Assembly (NCBI GenBank): GCA_910586305.1
Contig: CAJUGS010000009.1
Location: 1 to 64,000 of the forward strand
Direction of reading: 5' to 3'
Source of the DNA: an uncultured Duncaniella sp.
GTDB lineage: Bacteria > Bacteroidota > Bacteroidia > Bacteroidales > Muribaculaceae
DNA: 64,000 nucleotides
Every line of letters begins with the position of its first letter. Position 1 is the stretch's first letter. The notes beneath the pieces are model-generated. The model did not search any database. It was not told the DNA's origin and saw only the letters and a program-made list of their open reading frames with translations. Positions 36,240 through 44,709 of the stretch are shown here, piece after piece. A program made the position numbers and the translations under genes.

Positions 36240-37310
36240 TCAGGCAAAGAGTGTCCCCCATGGATAGCTGCCCGGTTTCATGGTGATACAGGTGCCGTTT
36301 GGTGCTGACATTCGGATTACACCCGGTGCTATCTGTGAGGTTATTTCAAATGATTTCCATCCCAGTCGGCTGAGGATTGCGTAGGCTGTCGCTCCACCTT
36401 CGATTACAATCTCGCGTGGAAGCCGGATGTCGGTCAGCGCTGCTACGACAGAAGCCATGGTCTCGCGTAGGTAGACGGCCGATTCATGTCCGGTGCGGTG
36501 ATGGTGAGCCATGGTGAGTATCAGTGACCTACCGGCGGCATATTCCTCGGAAAGGGTGGTGATCCAGCCGATGGTGGAGGCTGTCCCGTCGTAGACCTCC
36601 AGTGGCATGGGGGCTGTCAGTGCGCCACATTCCACAGGCTTGCTCTGGGTGCTTCCACATATTATAATGGAGTCTGACAAATCTACGTGTGGTGTGGCTT
36701 CTTGTGCAGGCTGCAATGACGGATACCGGCGATGCAGGAAGGCTGTGAACAGATCTGCTGCTCCTGCGAGCATGGTGTTTGACGGACATTTTTCGACAAC
36801 TTCCTCGATGTCTCTCGTGCAGGTTGCGTCGGCAAAGCTTATTCGCTCTCCGACAGCGGGAAAGCGTTCTGAAAGGATGGACGAAAAGGCGGGGAATTCG
36901 GGATCGAATGAAAAATCGGTCTCGTGGAGAGGGCGGTTATCGACGTAGTATGTTCCGTCCCGTATGATACGTCGCTTTGACGGATTTGCAGGTAGATAGA
37001 AGGCACGGTCGTATCCGGTGGTGTCAAGAAGGGCACACAGTTCGGCTGTCACATGGCCGCGCAGGGCGGAGTCTGTTTTTTTGAATATGTGGGTAACCCC
37101 TTGCATCCTACCGACTGTTGTGCCGAGCTTGGCCGATTCCCTGGCAGCCTCCTGTTCGGTCATCGAGCGTGTGTCGGACGCGATTACGAGTATGTCGGTA
37201 TCCACTTCGCCATCAGGCTTGGTGGTAAGCATCACACGAAGGCCGAGACAGCGGGCTATGCCCGCCATCTCGGCTGCTCCTGTGATGTCGTCGGCAATAA
37301 CGGCGATCAT
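36240..37310 (-). CDS. Four-carbon acid sugar kinase (DUF1537/OtnK-like)
   Basis: A 356-residue kinase of the DUF1537 family, which phosphorylates tetronates such as D-threonate or erythronate at O-4. The N-terminal sugar-binding domain begins IADDITGAAEMAG; the C-terminal nucleotide domain includes EIVIEGGATAYAILSRLGW. The ATG at 37310 is preferred: it lies 4 nt after the pdxA2 stop. A start at 37331 would add seven residues and overlap by 17 nt. It is the last gene of the operon and acts just before PdxA2 in the known D-threonate route. Confidence 0.85.
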   Translation of the reverse strand: MIAVIADDITGAAEMAGIARCLGLRVMLTTKPDGEVDTDILVIASDTRSMTEQEAARESAKLGTTVGRMQGVTHIFKKTDSALRGHVTAELCALLDTTGYDRAFYLPANPSKRRIIRDGTYYVDNRPLHETDFSFDPEFPAFSSILSERFPAVGERISFADATCTRDIEEVVEKCPSNTMLAGAADLFTAFLHRRYPSLQPAQEATPHVDLSDSIIICGSTQSKPVECGALTAPMPLEVYDGTASTIGWITTLSEEYAAGRSLILTMAHHHRTGHESAVYLRETMASVVAALTDIRLPREIVIEGGATAYAILSRLGWKSFEITSQIAPGVIRMSAPNGTCITMKPGSYPWGTLFA

Positions 37311-37314
37311 CGTG

Positions 37315-38352
37315 TTATTCCTTGATGCCAAGACGGTATTTTGCCATACGTGTGGCGTAGTCGATGCTGAGCATCATTGCGTCCTCGCTGGCTATGCCCT
37401 TTCCGGCAACGTCGAATGCTGTTCCGTGGTCAACGCTGACGCGGATTATAGGTAGGCCGAGGGTGATGTTCACTCCCTTGGCACTCTGCATCTTTCCGGT
37501 CTCCTTGTCCCAGTTGAAAGCACACACTTTCAAGGGGATGTGGCCCTGGTCGTGATACATTGCCACACAGCCGTCATACTTTCCGCATTTAGCTTTGGCG
37601 AAAATGGAGTCGGGGGGTACCGGGCCGTCGACATTGAATCCTCTTGAACGGAGTTCTTCGATGGCGGGTATGATTTCGAGTGCCTCCTCGTCGCCAAACA
37701 TTCCGTTCTCGCTGCTGTGGGGGTTGAGTCCGGCTATGCCGATGCGTGGAGATTCGATGCCAAACTGGCGGCAGGCGTCGGATATAAGTTCGGTCACTTC
37801 TATGACGCGGGCTTTCTTTACGAGGTCGCAGGCCTTGCGGAGAGGCACATGGGTTGAAACGTGGATCACACGGATGTTTTCGTCGGCCAGCATCATGGCA
37901 TATTTCTTGGTGCCTGTGAAAGTGGCGTAGATTTCGGTGTGTCCGTCAAAATGATGTCCGGCAAGGTTGAGCGCTTCCTTGTTGAGGGGTGCTGTGACGG
38001 TGCCGTCTACTTCGCCGGCCATGGCCAGGTCGATGGCTTTGCGGATGCTCACGAATGCGGCATTGCCACACTGGGGCTGTACTTCGCCAAATTTGAATGT
38101 GGACATATCGATGCAACCGAGGTCGTAAACGTCGATTGTGCCGTATTCAAACAGAGCATCCTTTACATCGCTGACGGGATTGACCTTGAAGTCGAATCCG
38201 AGAAGCTTGACTGCTTCCTTCATTACGGCAGCGTCGCCGGTGACTATGGGACGGCACTGTTCGTAGGTCTCTTTATGGCTGAGGGCGCGTACCACGATTT
38301 CCGGTCCGATTCCGGCGGGATCGCCCATTGTAATGGCTAAGATCGGTCTCAT
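37315..38352 (-). CDS. PdxA-family 4-phosphate dehydrogenase (PdxA2-like)
   Basis: A 345-residue oxidoreductase. Family motifs are GDPAGIGPEIV, the metal histidines in GHTEIYA and YHDQGHIPLK, and VDHGTAFDVAG. PdxA proper acts in pyridoxal phosphate synthesis; PdxA2 paralogues next to DUF1537 kinases oxidise and decarboxylate a 4-phosphotetronate to dihydroxyacetone phosphate. The operon context favours the catabolic role, but a role in B6 synthesis is not excluded. Confidence 0.87.
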   Translation of the reverse strand: MRPILAITMGDPAGIGPEIVVRALSHKETYEQCRPIVTGDAAVMKEAVKLLGFDFKVNPVSDVKDALFEYGTIDVYDLGCIDMSTFKFGEVQPQCGNAAFVSIRKAIDLAMAGEVDGTVTAPLNKEALNLAGHHFDGHTEIYATFTGTKKYAMMLADENIRVIHVSTHVPLRKACDLVKKARVIEVTELISDACRQFGIESPRIGIAGLNPHSSENGMFGDEEALEIIPAIEELRSRGFNVDGPVPPDSIFAKAKCGKYDGCVAMYHDQGHIPLKVCAFNWDKETGKMQSAKGVNITLGLPIIRVSVDHGTAFDVAGKGIASEDAMMLSIDYATRMAKYRLGIKE

Positions 38353-38358
38353 ATCGGC

Positions 38359-39504
38359 TTAATAGAGTGAGTTGTATATGTCGCGGGTATCCTGCTCGGT
38401 GACTTCGCGGGGATTGTTCTTGAGAAGGCGCTGTACCTCCATTGCGGCTTTGGCCATGCCGTCGACAGCACTCTGTGGGATGTTGAGCTCTGAAAGTTTC
38501 TGCGGAATACCTACGGCCTTGGAAAGCTCACAGATGAAGTCGACTCCCTTCTGGGCTGTCTCATCGTCGTCTTTGCCGGCGGGAACGCCACAGGCTAAGG
38601 CCACTTCGGCATACTTGCGCAGATTGGCGGGCCGGTTGAACTTCATCACCGACGGTAGAAGTATCGCGTTTGACAGGCCGTGGGGAATGTGGAACTCGCC
38701 TCCGAGCGGGTAGCTGAGGGCGTGGACTGCGGCGGTGTTGACCGGACCGAGCACCAGACCGCCGTAGAGCGATCCGAGAGCCAGAGCCTCGCGGGCTTCG
38801 ATGTCGCTGCCGTCTTTTACGGCTCTGAGCAGATTGGCTGCAATCAGGCGTATGCCCTGGAGAGCGTATATATCGGCTGCAGGGTGGGCAAACTTATTGG
38901 TATAGGCCTCGATACAGTGGGTGAGGGCATCCATGCCGGTGTCGGCTGTCACCTTGGCGGGAACTGTCATGGTGAGGGCCGGGTCGACATAGGCGGCGTC
39001 GGCGAGCAGATAGGGACTGACGATTCCTTTTTTGAGTTTGTCGCGCTCGTCGAGCAGGATGGCGTTTGGCGACACCTCGCTACCGGTTCCGGCTGTAGTT
39101 GGCATACAGGCCAGCCACAGGCCTTTTTTTCTGATGAATCCTATGCCGAAGCAGTCTTCGGCCTTCTGGTCGCTGTCAATGAAGGCGGCCACAAGTTTGG
39201 CCACGTCGAGAACCGAACCTCCTCCTATTCCGGCAACACTGTCGGCTTTGAAGGATCGTGCTGCCTCAAGGATGTTGTTGAAATCGTTGAGCGATGGCTC
39301 GGCCACGATGTTGGAGAACACCTCTGTTTCCACGCCGTGTTCTTTGAGCTCGGCAAGTGTAGGCTCGATGAGCGGTATGATGGGCGGTGCGGTGAGCACG
39401 AAGAGGCGGCGGTGGCCAAGTTTCAGATAATCTTCTACGAATGTCTTAATACAGCCTGTGCCGAAAACGATTTTCTGCGGCTGTAAGAGCGTGATTGGTT
39501 TCAT
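38359..39504 (-). CDS. Iron-containing alcohol dehydrogenase
   Basis: The 381-residue group III dehydrogenase has GGGSVLDVAK (NAD binding, about 93-102) and metal ligands in DALTHCIEAYT and HALSYPLGGEFHIPHG. It interconverts an alcohol and an aldehyde or ketone with NAD(H). Gap to pdxA2 is only 6 nt, so it belongs to the same pathway; which carbon it acts on is unclear. Confidence 0.9.
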   Translation of the reverse strand: MKPITLLQPQKIVFGTGCIKTFVEDYLKLGHRRLFVLTAPPIIPLIEPTLAELKEHGVETEVFSNIVAEPSLNDFNNILEAARSFKADSVAGIGGGSVLDVAKLVAAFIDSDQKAEDCFGIGFIRKKGLWLACMPTTAGTGSEVSPNAILLDERDKLKKGIVSPYLLADAAYVDPALTMTVPAKVTADTGMDALTHCIEAYTNKFAHPAADIYALQGIRLIAANLLRAVKDGSDIEAREALALGSLYGGLVLGPVNTAAVHALSYPLGGEFHIPHGLSNAILLPSVMKFNRPANLRKYAEVALACGVPAGKDDDETAQKGVDFICELSKAVGIPQKLSELNIPQSAVDGMAKAAMEVQRLLKNNPREVTEQDTRDIYNSLY

Positions 39505-39537
39505 ATCCTTATGAAAAATTGGTTTTCAAAAACGATG

Positions 39538-41127
39538 TCATGCAGGTTCGATGTCGAGCTGCTCTTTCTCCTTTTTGCGGTCCTCAAGATAGCCGTAGAT
39601 TGTGAGTTCTTTGGCTGCGAGAGGTTCTGTGAAGAGATAGCTTGCAAGGTAGCCCACCACGAGGACTATGAGGTGGCTGTAGACACCAAGCATATATTTG
39701 TGTTGGGTAAAGTTCCAGTTGCCAAGGTCGAGTAGTGTCTCTTTCACTCCGGTGCCGTGGATGTCGACTTTGGTGGATGTGAGAACTGCGTAAGCTGTGA
39801 ATAAGACGGCTGCGGCGATGCCGACATAGAGTCCCTTGCTATTGGCCCTGCGGCTAAATAGGCCGAGCAGGAAGATGCCGACGATACCGGCCGAGAATAT
39901 GGCGTAGAGCGAGAACAACGCTCCGAGCACGCCTTCTCCTCCCCACGAAATGTAGAGGATGGCCACTCCTACCGCTCCCACGCCTGAAAGTACCACCATG
40001 AGGCGTCCGAACCTTAGTTGCTGACGGTCAGTGGCGTTTTTCTTGAAGCGGACATAATAGTCTTGCACGGCGATGGCCGACAGACAGTTGAGGTCGGTGT
40101 CGAGGCTTGATATGGCAGCAGCTGCGAGGGCTGCGATTATGAGACCACGGATACCCACAGGAAGCTCGTTGCTGATGAAGTAGGGGAATACCTCGTCGGC
40201 TTTGAGCCCTTCTGGCAGCGCGGGTGCGCCCGACGCATGATAGTATGCGAAAAGGCAGGTACCGATGAACATAAACATAGCCCAGATGGGCACGCTCATG
40301 AGCACGCCTATATATGCGGCTTTCTTTGCGTCGGCGTCGTTCTTGGCGGCCAGATAGCGCTGTACGATGGTCTGGTCGGTGCCATATTTCTGCAGAGCAT
40401 AGAACACGCCGTTGAGGGCCATCACAATGAATGTGAGTTGAGTGAAGTCCCAGTCGTAGGGTCCGAAGTCAATCTTGTTGTACTCGCTTGCTATCCTCAT
40501 GGCTTCTGCGGGTCCGCCCTCAGGGAGGAACAGGAGGAGCACAACGCATATCACTCCGCCTCCGATGAGGAGACCGCCCTGGGCCACATCCATCCATACG
40601 ATTGCTTCCATTCCTCCGAGGAGTGTAAGTATGATGATGGTGATGCCGAGAACGAGCACAATGGCATAGATGTTGAAGTCAAGGAACGTCGACAAAGCCA
40701 TTGACACGAGGAAAAAAACCGTGCCGGCTTTTGAGAAATGTCCGAGAGTGAAAGCAAATGAGCTGTACATACGGGCAAACAGGCCGAACCGTCGTTCGAA
40801 ATACTCGTAGGTGGACAGCCTGACCACTTTGCGGAATAACGGGACTATTATGCCGATGAGAGCGAGAAGCACCAGTGGCACCATCAAGCCCTGGACGAGA
40901 AGAATCCAGTTGTCGGCATAGGCCGCTCCGGGATATGCGAGAAAGGTGACACTTGATATGAGTGTGGCAAATATGGACATACCGACGGCCCAGGCTGGAA
41001 TCTTGCCGCCTGCGGCAAAATAGGTGCTTGTGTCCTTTTGGCGATGGGCGAAGTACACGCCGACACCGATGGCTGCTGCCACCGAAGCAAAGACTATGGT
41101 GTAGTCAATCCAATGTATATCGCTCAT
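39538..41127 (-). CDS. Sodium:solute symporter (SSS family)
   Basis: A 529-residue transporter with about 13 membrane helices. The N-terminus (WIDYTIVFASVAAAIGVGVYFAHR) and the TSTYFAAGGKIPAWAVGMSIFATLISSVTFL segment, which carries the sodium-site helix, are typical. It probably imports the sugar acid used by the operon. Its start overlaps the aldolase stop by 4 nt. Confidence 0.9.
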   Translation of the reverse strand: MSDIHWIDYTIVFASVAAAIGVGVYFAHRQKDTSTYFAAGGKIPAWAVGMSIFATLISSVTFLAYPGAAYADNWILLVQGLMVPLVLLALIGIIVPLFRKVVRLSTYEYFERRFGLFARMYSSFAFTLGHFSKAGTVFFLVSMALSTFLDFNIYAIVLVLGITIIILTLLGGMEAIVWMDVAQGGLLIGGGVICVVLLLFLPEGGPAEAMRIASEYNKIDFGPYDWDFTQLTFIVMALNGVFYALQKYGTDQTIVQRYLAAKNDADAKKAAYIGVLMSVPIWAMFMFIGTCLFAYYHASGAPALPEGLKADEVFPYFISNELPVGIRGLIIAALAAAAISSLDTDLNCLSAIAVQDYYVRFKKNATDRQQLRFGRLMVVLSGVGAVGVAILYISWGGEGVLGALFSLYAIFSAGIVGIFLLGLFSRRANSKGLYVGIAAAVLFTAYAVLTSTKVDIHGTGVKETLLDLGNWNFTQHKYMLGVYSHLIVLVVGYLASYLFTEPLAAKELTIYGYLEDRKKEKEQLDIEPA

Positions 41128-42008
41128 AGTTTCTCTCTGATTGACTGTTCTTCATCTGCAGAGAGTCTGGTGAGTGGCATCAGCATCCAGGGTTCGCAAA
41201 GGCCCTTTGTCTGCATCATCACCTTCAACGCGGTGAGCGACTGTCCGAGAGTGCGTCCGGCCTGATAGATCTTTGCTATCTCGTTGGTCTCGTTTTGCAG
41301 GCGTTCAGCTGTGGCTGTATCGCCATTGACGGCAGCTTCGTAGAGGTCGTTGAACATTTCGGGCACATAATTTCCGGTGCTTGGCACGATGCCGTCGCCT
41401 CCGATGGAAAGTGAGAATGCCGATTGCGCGGCCCATCCGCAGAAGTAAGCAAAATCCTCTCGGTCTTTTGAAATCGCAATACATTCGCGCATACGGTCAA
41501 GATCGCGTTCGGAGTCTTTGAGGCCCACGATGTTGGGATGGTCTGCAAGGCGACGCACCACATCGACAGGGATGGTCATGTGGGTGGTCGCGAGAATATT
41601 GTAGAGCATCAGCGGACCGGTTATGCTATCGGCAAGAGTTTTGTAGTAATTGTACATTTGCTCTTCTGTAAGAGCGTAGTAGGATGGTAGTGTCGCTACA
41701 ATCACATCTGCCCCTGCCTTGGTGAAAGCTTCGGCCTGTGTGAGTTGCTCGGCAAAACAGGTGCCGGTGAGTCCTGCATAGATGAGGATGCGTCCCTTGG
41801 CTGCCTTTACGGCTGTCTCGACCATGAGAATACCGTCGGCTGCAGAGACGCTGTTGCCTTCGCCGGTAGTTCCCATGAGAAGTGGAGCTACATTGTTGGA
41901 GGCAAAGAATTCGATTATACGTTCCACTGCGGCCACGTCAAGCAAGCCGTTCTCTGTTACGGGTGTAATCATTGGCACAACGACGCCACGATATTTGCAA
42001 GATTTCAT
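41124..42008 (-). CDS. DHDPS/NAL-family pyruvate-dependent aldolase
   Basis: A 294-residue TIM-barrel lyase. Schiff-base lysine K164 in VGLKDSE, catalytic Tyr136 in LYN, and the carboxylate-binding GTTGEGN at 46-52. It is first in the operon, so it is not the lysine-pathway DapA. Family members split or join 2-keto-3-deoxy acids with pyruvate. A substrate that yields a four-carbon piece would fit the neighbours (inference). Confidence 0.87.
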   Translation of the reverse strand: MKSCKYRGVVVPMITPVTENGLLDVAAVERIIEFFASNNVAPLLMGTTGEGNSVSAADGILMVETAVKAAKGRILIYAGLTGTCFAEQLTQAEAFTKAGADVIVATLPSYYALTEEQMYNYYKTLADSITGPLMLYNILATTHMTIPVDVVRRLADHPNIVGLKDSERDLDRMRECIAISKDREDFAYFCGWAAQSAFSLSIGGDGIVPSTGNYVPEMFNDLYEAAVNGDTATAERLQNETNEIAKIYQAGRTLGQSLTALKVMMQTKGLCEPWMLMPLTRLSADEEQSIREKL

Positions 42009-42060
42009 GATTATGGATTTGTTTTTTAGATTTAAAGTCAGATTTTAACTAAAATATCTA

Positions 42061-42068
42061 CAAAGGTA
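42061..42068 (-). promoter_or_regulatory. -7 box of the sugar-acid operon
   Basis: Minus-strand TACCTTTG, about 50 nt upstream of the aldolase start. No -33 box at the usual spacing. It stands back to back with the riboswitch promoter. Confidence 0.45.
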
Positions 42069-42135
42069 GTAAATATTTTTCTAAGAATGGATAAATAGTG
42101 CAAATAATATCGTCTGCAATTTTGACTCTTAAAAA

Positions 42136-42167
42136 TTTGGCGGAATTGATGGAATTCACTACTTTTG
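42136..42167 (+). promoter_or_regulatory. Promoter of the cobalamin island
   Basis: TTTG (42136-42139), 20-nt spacer, TACTTTTG (42160-42167). Transcription would begin near 42173, at the first base of the riboswitch. Confidence 0.8.
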
Positions 42168-42174
42168 CGGTGAA

Positions 42175-42348
42175 TTTTGGTGACGCTCTCGTTTTTCTGA
42201 AAGCGTTGAAAAGGGAACCGGGTGAGAATCCCGGACAGACCCGCTGCTGTGAATCCCGATAATTTACTCTCTTTGCCACGAAGCCACTGCCCCCTGTTGC
42301 GGGTGGGAAGGCGTAAGGAGAGGGGATAAGTCAGAAGACCTGCCAAAG
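42175..42348 (+). ncRNA. Cobalamin riboswitch
   Basis: Conserved segments appear in order: GGGAA(CC)GGGTGAGAATCC (about 42213-42231), GACAGACCCGCTGCTGTGA (about 42234-42252), GCCACTG (about 42283-42289), GGGAAGG (about 42305-42311) and the B12 box GTCAGAAGACCTGCC (about 42330-42344). Closing stem TTTTGGTG/TGCCAAAG joins 42175-42182 with 42341-42348. It controls the downstream BtuB-like receptor and probably part or all of the island. Confidence 0.95.
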
Positions 42349-42531
42349 TTCATTAAATAAGTTTTGACGTTTTCGGGACTTAAGACGACAAGACGACTTA
42401 TTGGTGGCTCTGGATCTCTATGTGGCGTTCCGGCTGATGGAACATCGCACACACAGAGAGCCTGTCGCGGTCAATGCTCGTCAAAGCCTGTTCTTACGGT
42501 GCCGACTGAGAGAAATAACAGACCACGCGCT
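42349..42531 (+). promoter_or_regulatory. Riboswitch expression platform
   Basis: The 183-nt stretch between riboswitch and start codon holds a strong hairpin at 42406-42462 (GGCTCT/AGAGCC outer stem and GTTCC/GGAAC inner stem) with no T-run after it. Translational rather than termination control is suggested. A tandem AAGACGAC repeat lies at 42383-42398. Confidence 0.5.
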
Positions 42532-44679
42532 ATGAGCCGTATTTCAGATTTGACCTGTTTATTAATAATGTGTCTCTTCCTGTTGCCAAAGATGGCTGCG
42601 GGAAGTGAGAATGTTTATGAAAAATCTGACACTCTGCAGCTCGGGGGTGTTAGTGTCTATGGCAAGAGTAAGACACAGAGAGTGAGGGAAGGTGTCTATA
42701 CCGTCAATGCTGTCAGTGTCTCACCGTCGGTCAACAAACTCACTACTCTCAATGATATCGTCGACCGTAGTGCCGGTGTGAGAGTGCGCCGTCAGGGTGG
42801 TGTCGGCTCTGACTATGACTTGTCAATCAACGGTCTGTCGGGCAACTCGATACGATATTTTCTTGACGGAGTGCCTCTTGATGTAAAGGGCTCGGATGTG
42901 AATCTCGACAACATCCCTCTCAATACCGTGGAGCGGGTTGAATTGTACAAGGGTGTTATTCCTGCCCATCTCGGTAGTGATGCTCTTGGCGGTGCGGTAA
43001 ATATTGTCACCAAGCGCCGTCGCAGGAGTTTTATCGATGCCAGCTATGGCACAGGCTCGTTCCACACCCATACTGCCGATCTGACAGGCCAGTTCTTTCT
43101 CGGCAAGAGTAAGATTGCAGTGCGTCCTACCTTCGGGTTGAACTACTCGAAGAATGATTATAAGATGAGGAATGTGGAAGTGTGGGACGAAGAGACCGAA
43201 AGGTATATTCTCACTGACCGCAATCGTTTCCATGACTCATATCTATCGCTGATCGGCCAGATTGAGGCCGGGGTAAACGATGTGTCATGGGCCGATGCAT
43301 TTTTTGTCTCAGGCTCATTCAGCAAGATTGACAAACAGCTTCAGACCGGAGCCATGCAAAACAAGGTCTATGGCAACGCTATGCGCCATTCACGTGCGTG
43401 GAGTGTGGCAGCCCGCTACTCCAGACAGTGGGGGCCTGTGGGTACGCGAGTCATGCTTTCCCATACCCACGACCGCAGTGAGACTGTGGATACAGCCTTC
43501 CGGAAATATAGCTGGGACGGAACCTGGCTGCCTGCTACAGGCAACGAAATAAACAATAAGGCACGTTCCATACGCATCTACGAGCGTCCGCTCACCGTGC
43601 TCAATGCCGGGGCAGACTATGCTTTAGCCTCCGGACATACGCTCGCGTTCAACTATATGCTCAACCGGCGTGGCAACAAGCGCAGCGATGAAACCGATAA
43701 AACGTTTGAGCCGAGTAATGACGTGCTAACCAAGCATATTGTCGCGCTGACCTATTCGCAGAGCTTTTTTCAAGAGCGGTTGCAGAATTCATTCTTTGTA
43801 AAAAATTACATCAATTCCGCATCTATACGTCAGAAAGACAATTTCACAGTCACCGGAGCTGACAAGATTTCTGCGGATGCCACTAAGTTGTATTGGGGTG
43901 GTGGACTTGGTACACGCTATACTGTTGTCAATCCGTTGTCTGTAAAGGCTTCGTTTGAGCACAGTGTGCGTCTGCCTCTGTCAAGAGAGCTGCTTGGCAA
44001 CGGTACCACCGTATATCCAAACCTTACACTCTCGCCCGAGGAGAGCAATAATGTAAATGTCGGATTCTTCGGCACATGGCGAACAGGAACCGACCATCTG
44101 TTCTCCTATGAGGCCGACGGATATCTGCGCTTTGTCGACAATTACATAAGAGCCCGTGTGTCGGAGCGCGAGGGAATGATGCAGTATTTCAACGAACCGG
44201 CCATCCACATCAAGGGTGTTGACTTGGAGTTGAGATATTCATGGCGCAATTCGCTCACGGTTGAGCTTAACGGAACATACTGTGATGCCCGAAACCGAAA
44301 AAAATTTAAGAGTGACGGTAATCCTTCGGCAACCTACAACAATAAGGTCCCAAATCGTCCGTGGCTTTATGCGAACGCCGGTGTGACCTATCGTTTCCGT
44401 GACATCACCAATCTGTCCGATCGATTGAGCATAGGCGCTTCTTATCGTTACATACATTGGTATTATCTCAACTGGGAGGCTTACGGTGCCTTGTCTTCAA
44501 AAGCCCGCATCCCGTCACAGAACATTGTTGATTTATCGGTCACTTACTCTTGGATGGAAGAACGCTATAATATATCGCTTACCTGCGATAATCTTTTCGA
44601 CCGTTTAGCCTACGACAACTATATGTTGCAGAAACCCGGAAGGGCTATTTATGCAAAACTTAGATTATATCTTGAATAA
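42532..44679 (+). CDS. btuB: BtuB-like TonB-dependent outer-membrane receptor
   Basis: A 715-residue receptor: signal peptide (1-23), a TonB-box-like stretch near LQLGGVSVYGKS, plug domain (about 55-165; VRRQGGVGSDYDLSINGLSG), and a 22-strand barrel. The riboswitch directly upstream makes cobalamin or another corrinoid the likely ligand. The frame is open from 42364, but those codons are inside the riboswitch leader and lack a signal peptide; the ATG at 42532 is followed by one. Confidence 0.9.
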   Translation: MSRISDLTCLLIMCLFLLPKMAAGSENVYEKSDTLQLGGVSVYGKSKTQRVREGVYTVNAVSVSPSVNKLTTLNDIVDRSAGVRVRRQGGVGSDYDLSINGLSGNSIRYFLDGVPLDVKGSDVNLDNIPLNTVERVELYKGVIPAHLGSDALGGAVNIVTKRRRRSFIDASYGTGSFHTHTADLTGQFFLGKSKIAVRPTFGLNYSKNDYKMRNVEVWDEETERYILTDRNRFHDSYLSLIGQIEAGVNDVSWADAFFVSGSFSKIDKQLQTGAMQNKVYGNAMRHSRAWSVAARYSRQWGPVGTRVMLSHTHDRSETVDTAFRKYSWDGTWLPATGNEINNKARSIRIYERPLTVLNAGADYALASGHTLAFNYMLNRRGNKRSDETDKTFEPSNDVLTKHIVALTYSQSFFQERLQNSFFVKNYINSASIRQKDNFTVTGADKISADATKLYWGGGLGTRYTVVNPLSVKASFEHSVRLPLSRELLGNGTTVYPNLTLSPEESNNVNVGFFGTWRTGTDHLFSYEADGYLRFVDNYIRARVSEREGMMQYFNEPAIHIKGVDLELRYSWRNSLTVELNGTYCDARNRKKFKSDGNPSATYNNKVPNRPWLYANAGVTYRFRDITNLSDRLSIGASYRYIHWYYLNWEAYGALSSKARIPSQNIVDLSVTYSWMEERYNISLTCDNLFDRLAYDNYMLQKPGRAIYAKLRLYLE

Positions 44680-44709
44680 AAACACAGTATAAAATAACAA
44701 CAGAAGACG

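Noticed and set aside
41124..42008. DapA of lysine synthesis
   Set aside because: Catalytic residues alone do not separate the families; its place at the head of a sugar-acid operon argues for a catabolic aldolase.
42058..42346. 102-codon minus-strand frame over the riboswitch
   Set aside because: The open frame coincides with the structured aptamer complement; no start context or homology.
42364..42531. N-terminal extension of the BtuB-like receptor
   Set aside because: The frame is open, but the codons lie in the riboswitch leader, and a proper signal peptide begins at 42532.
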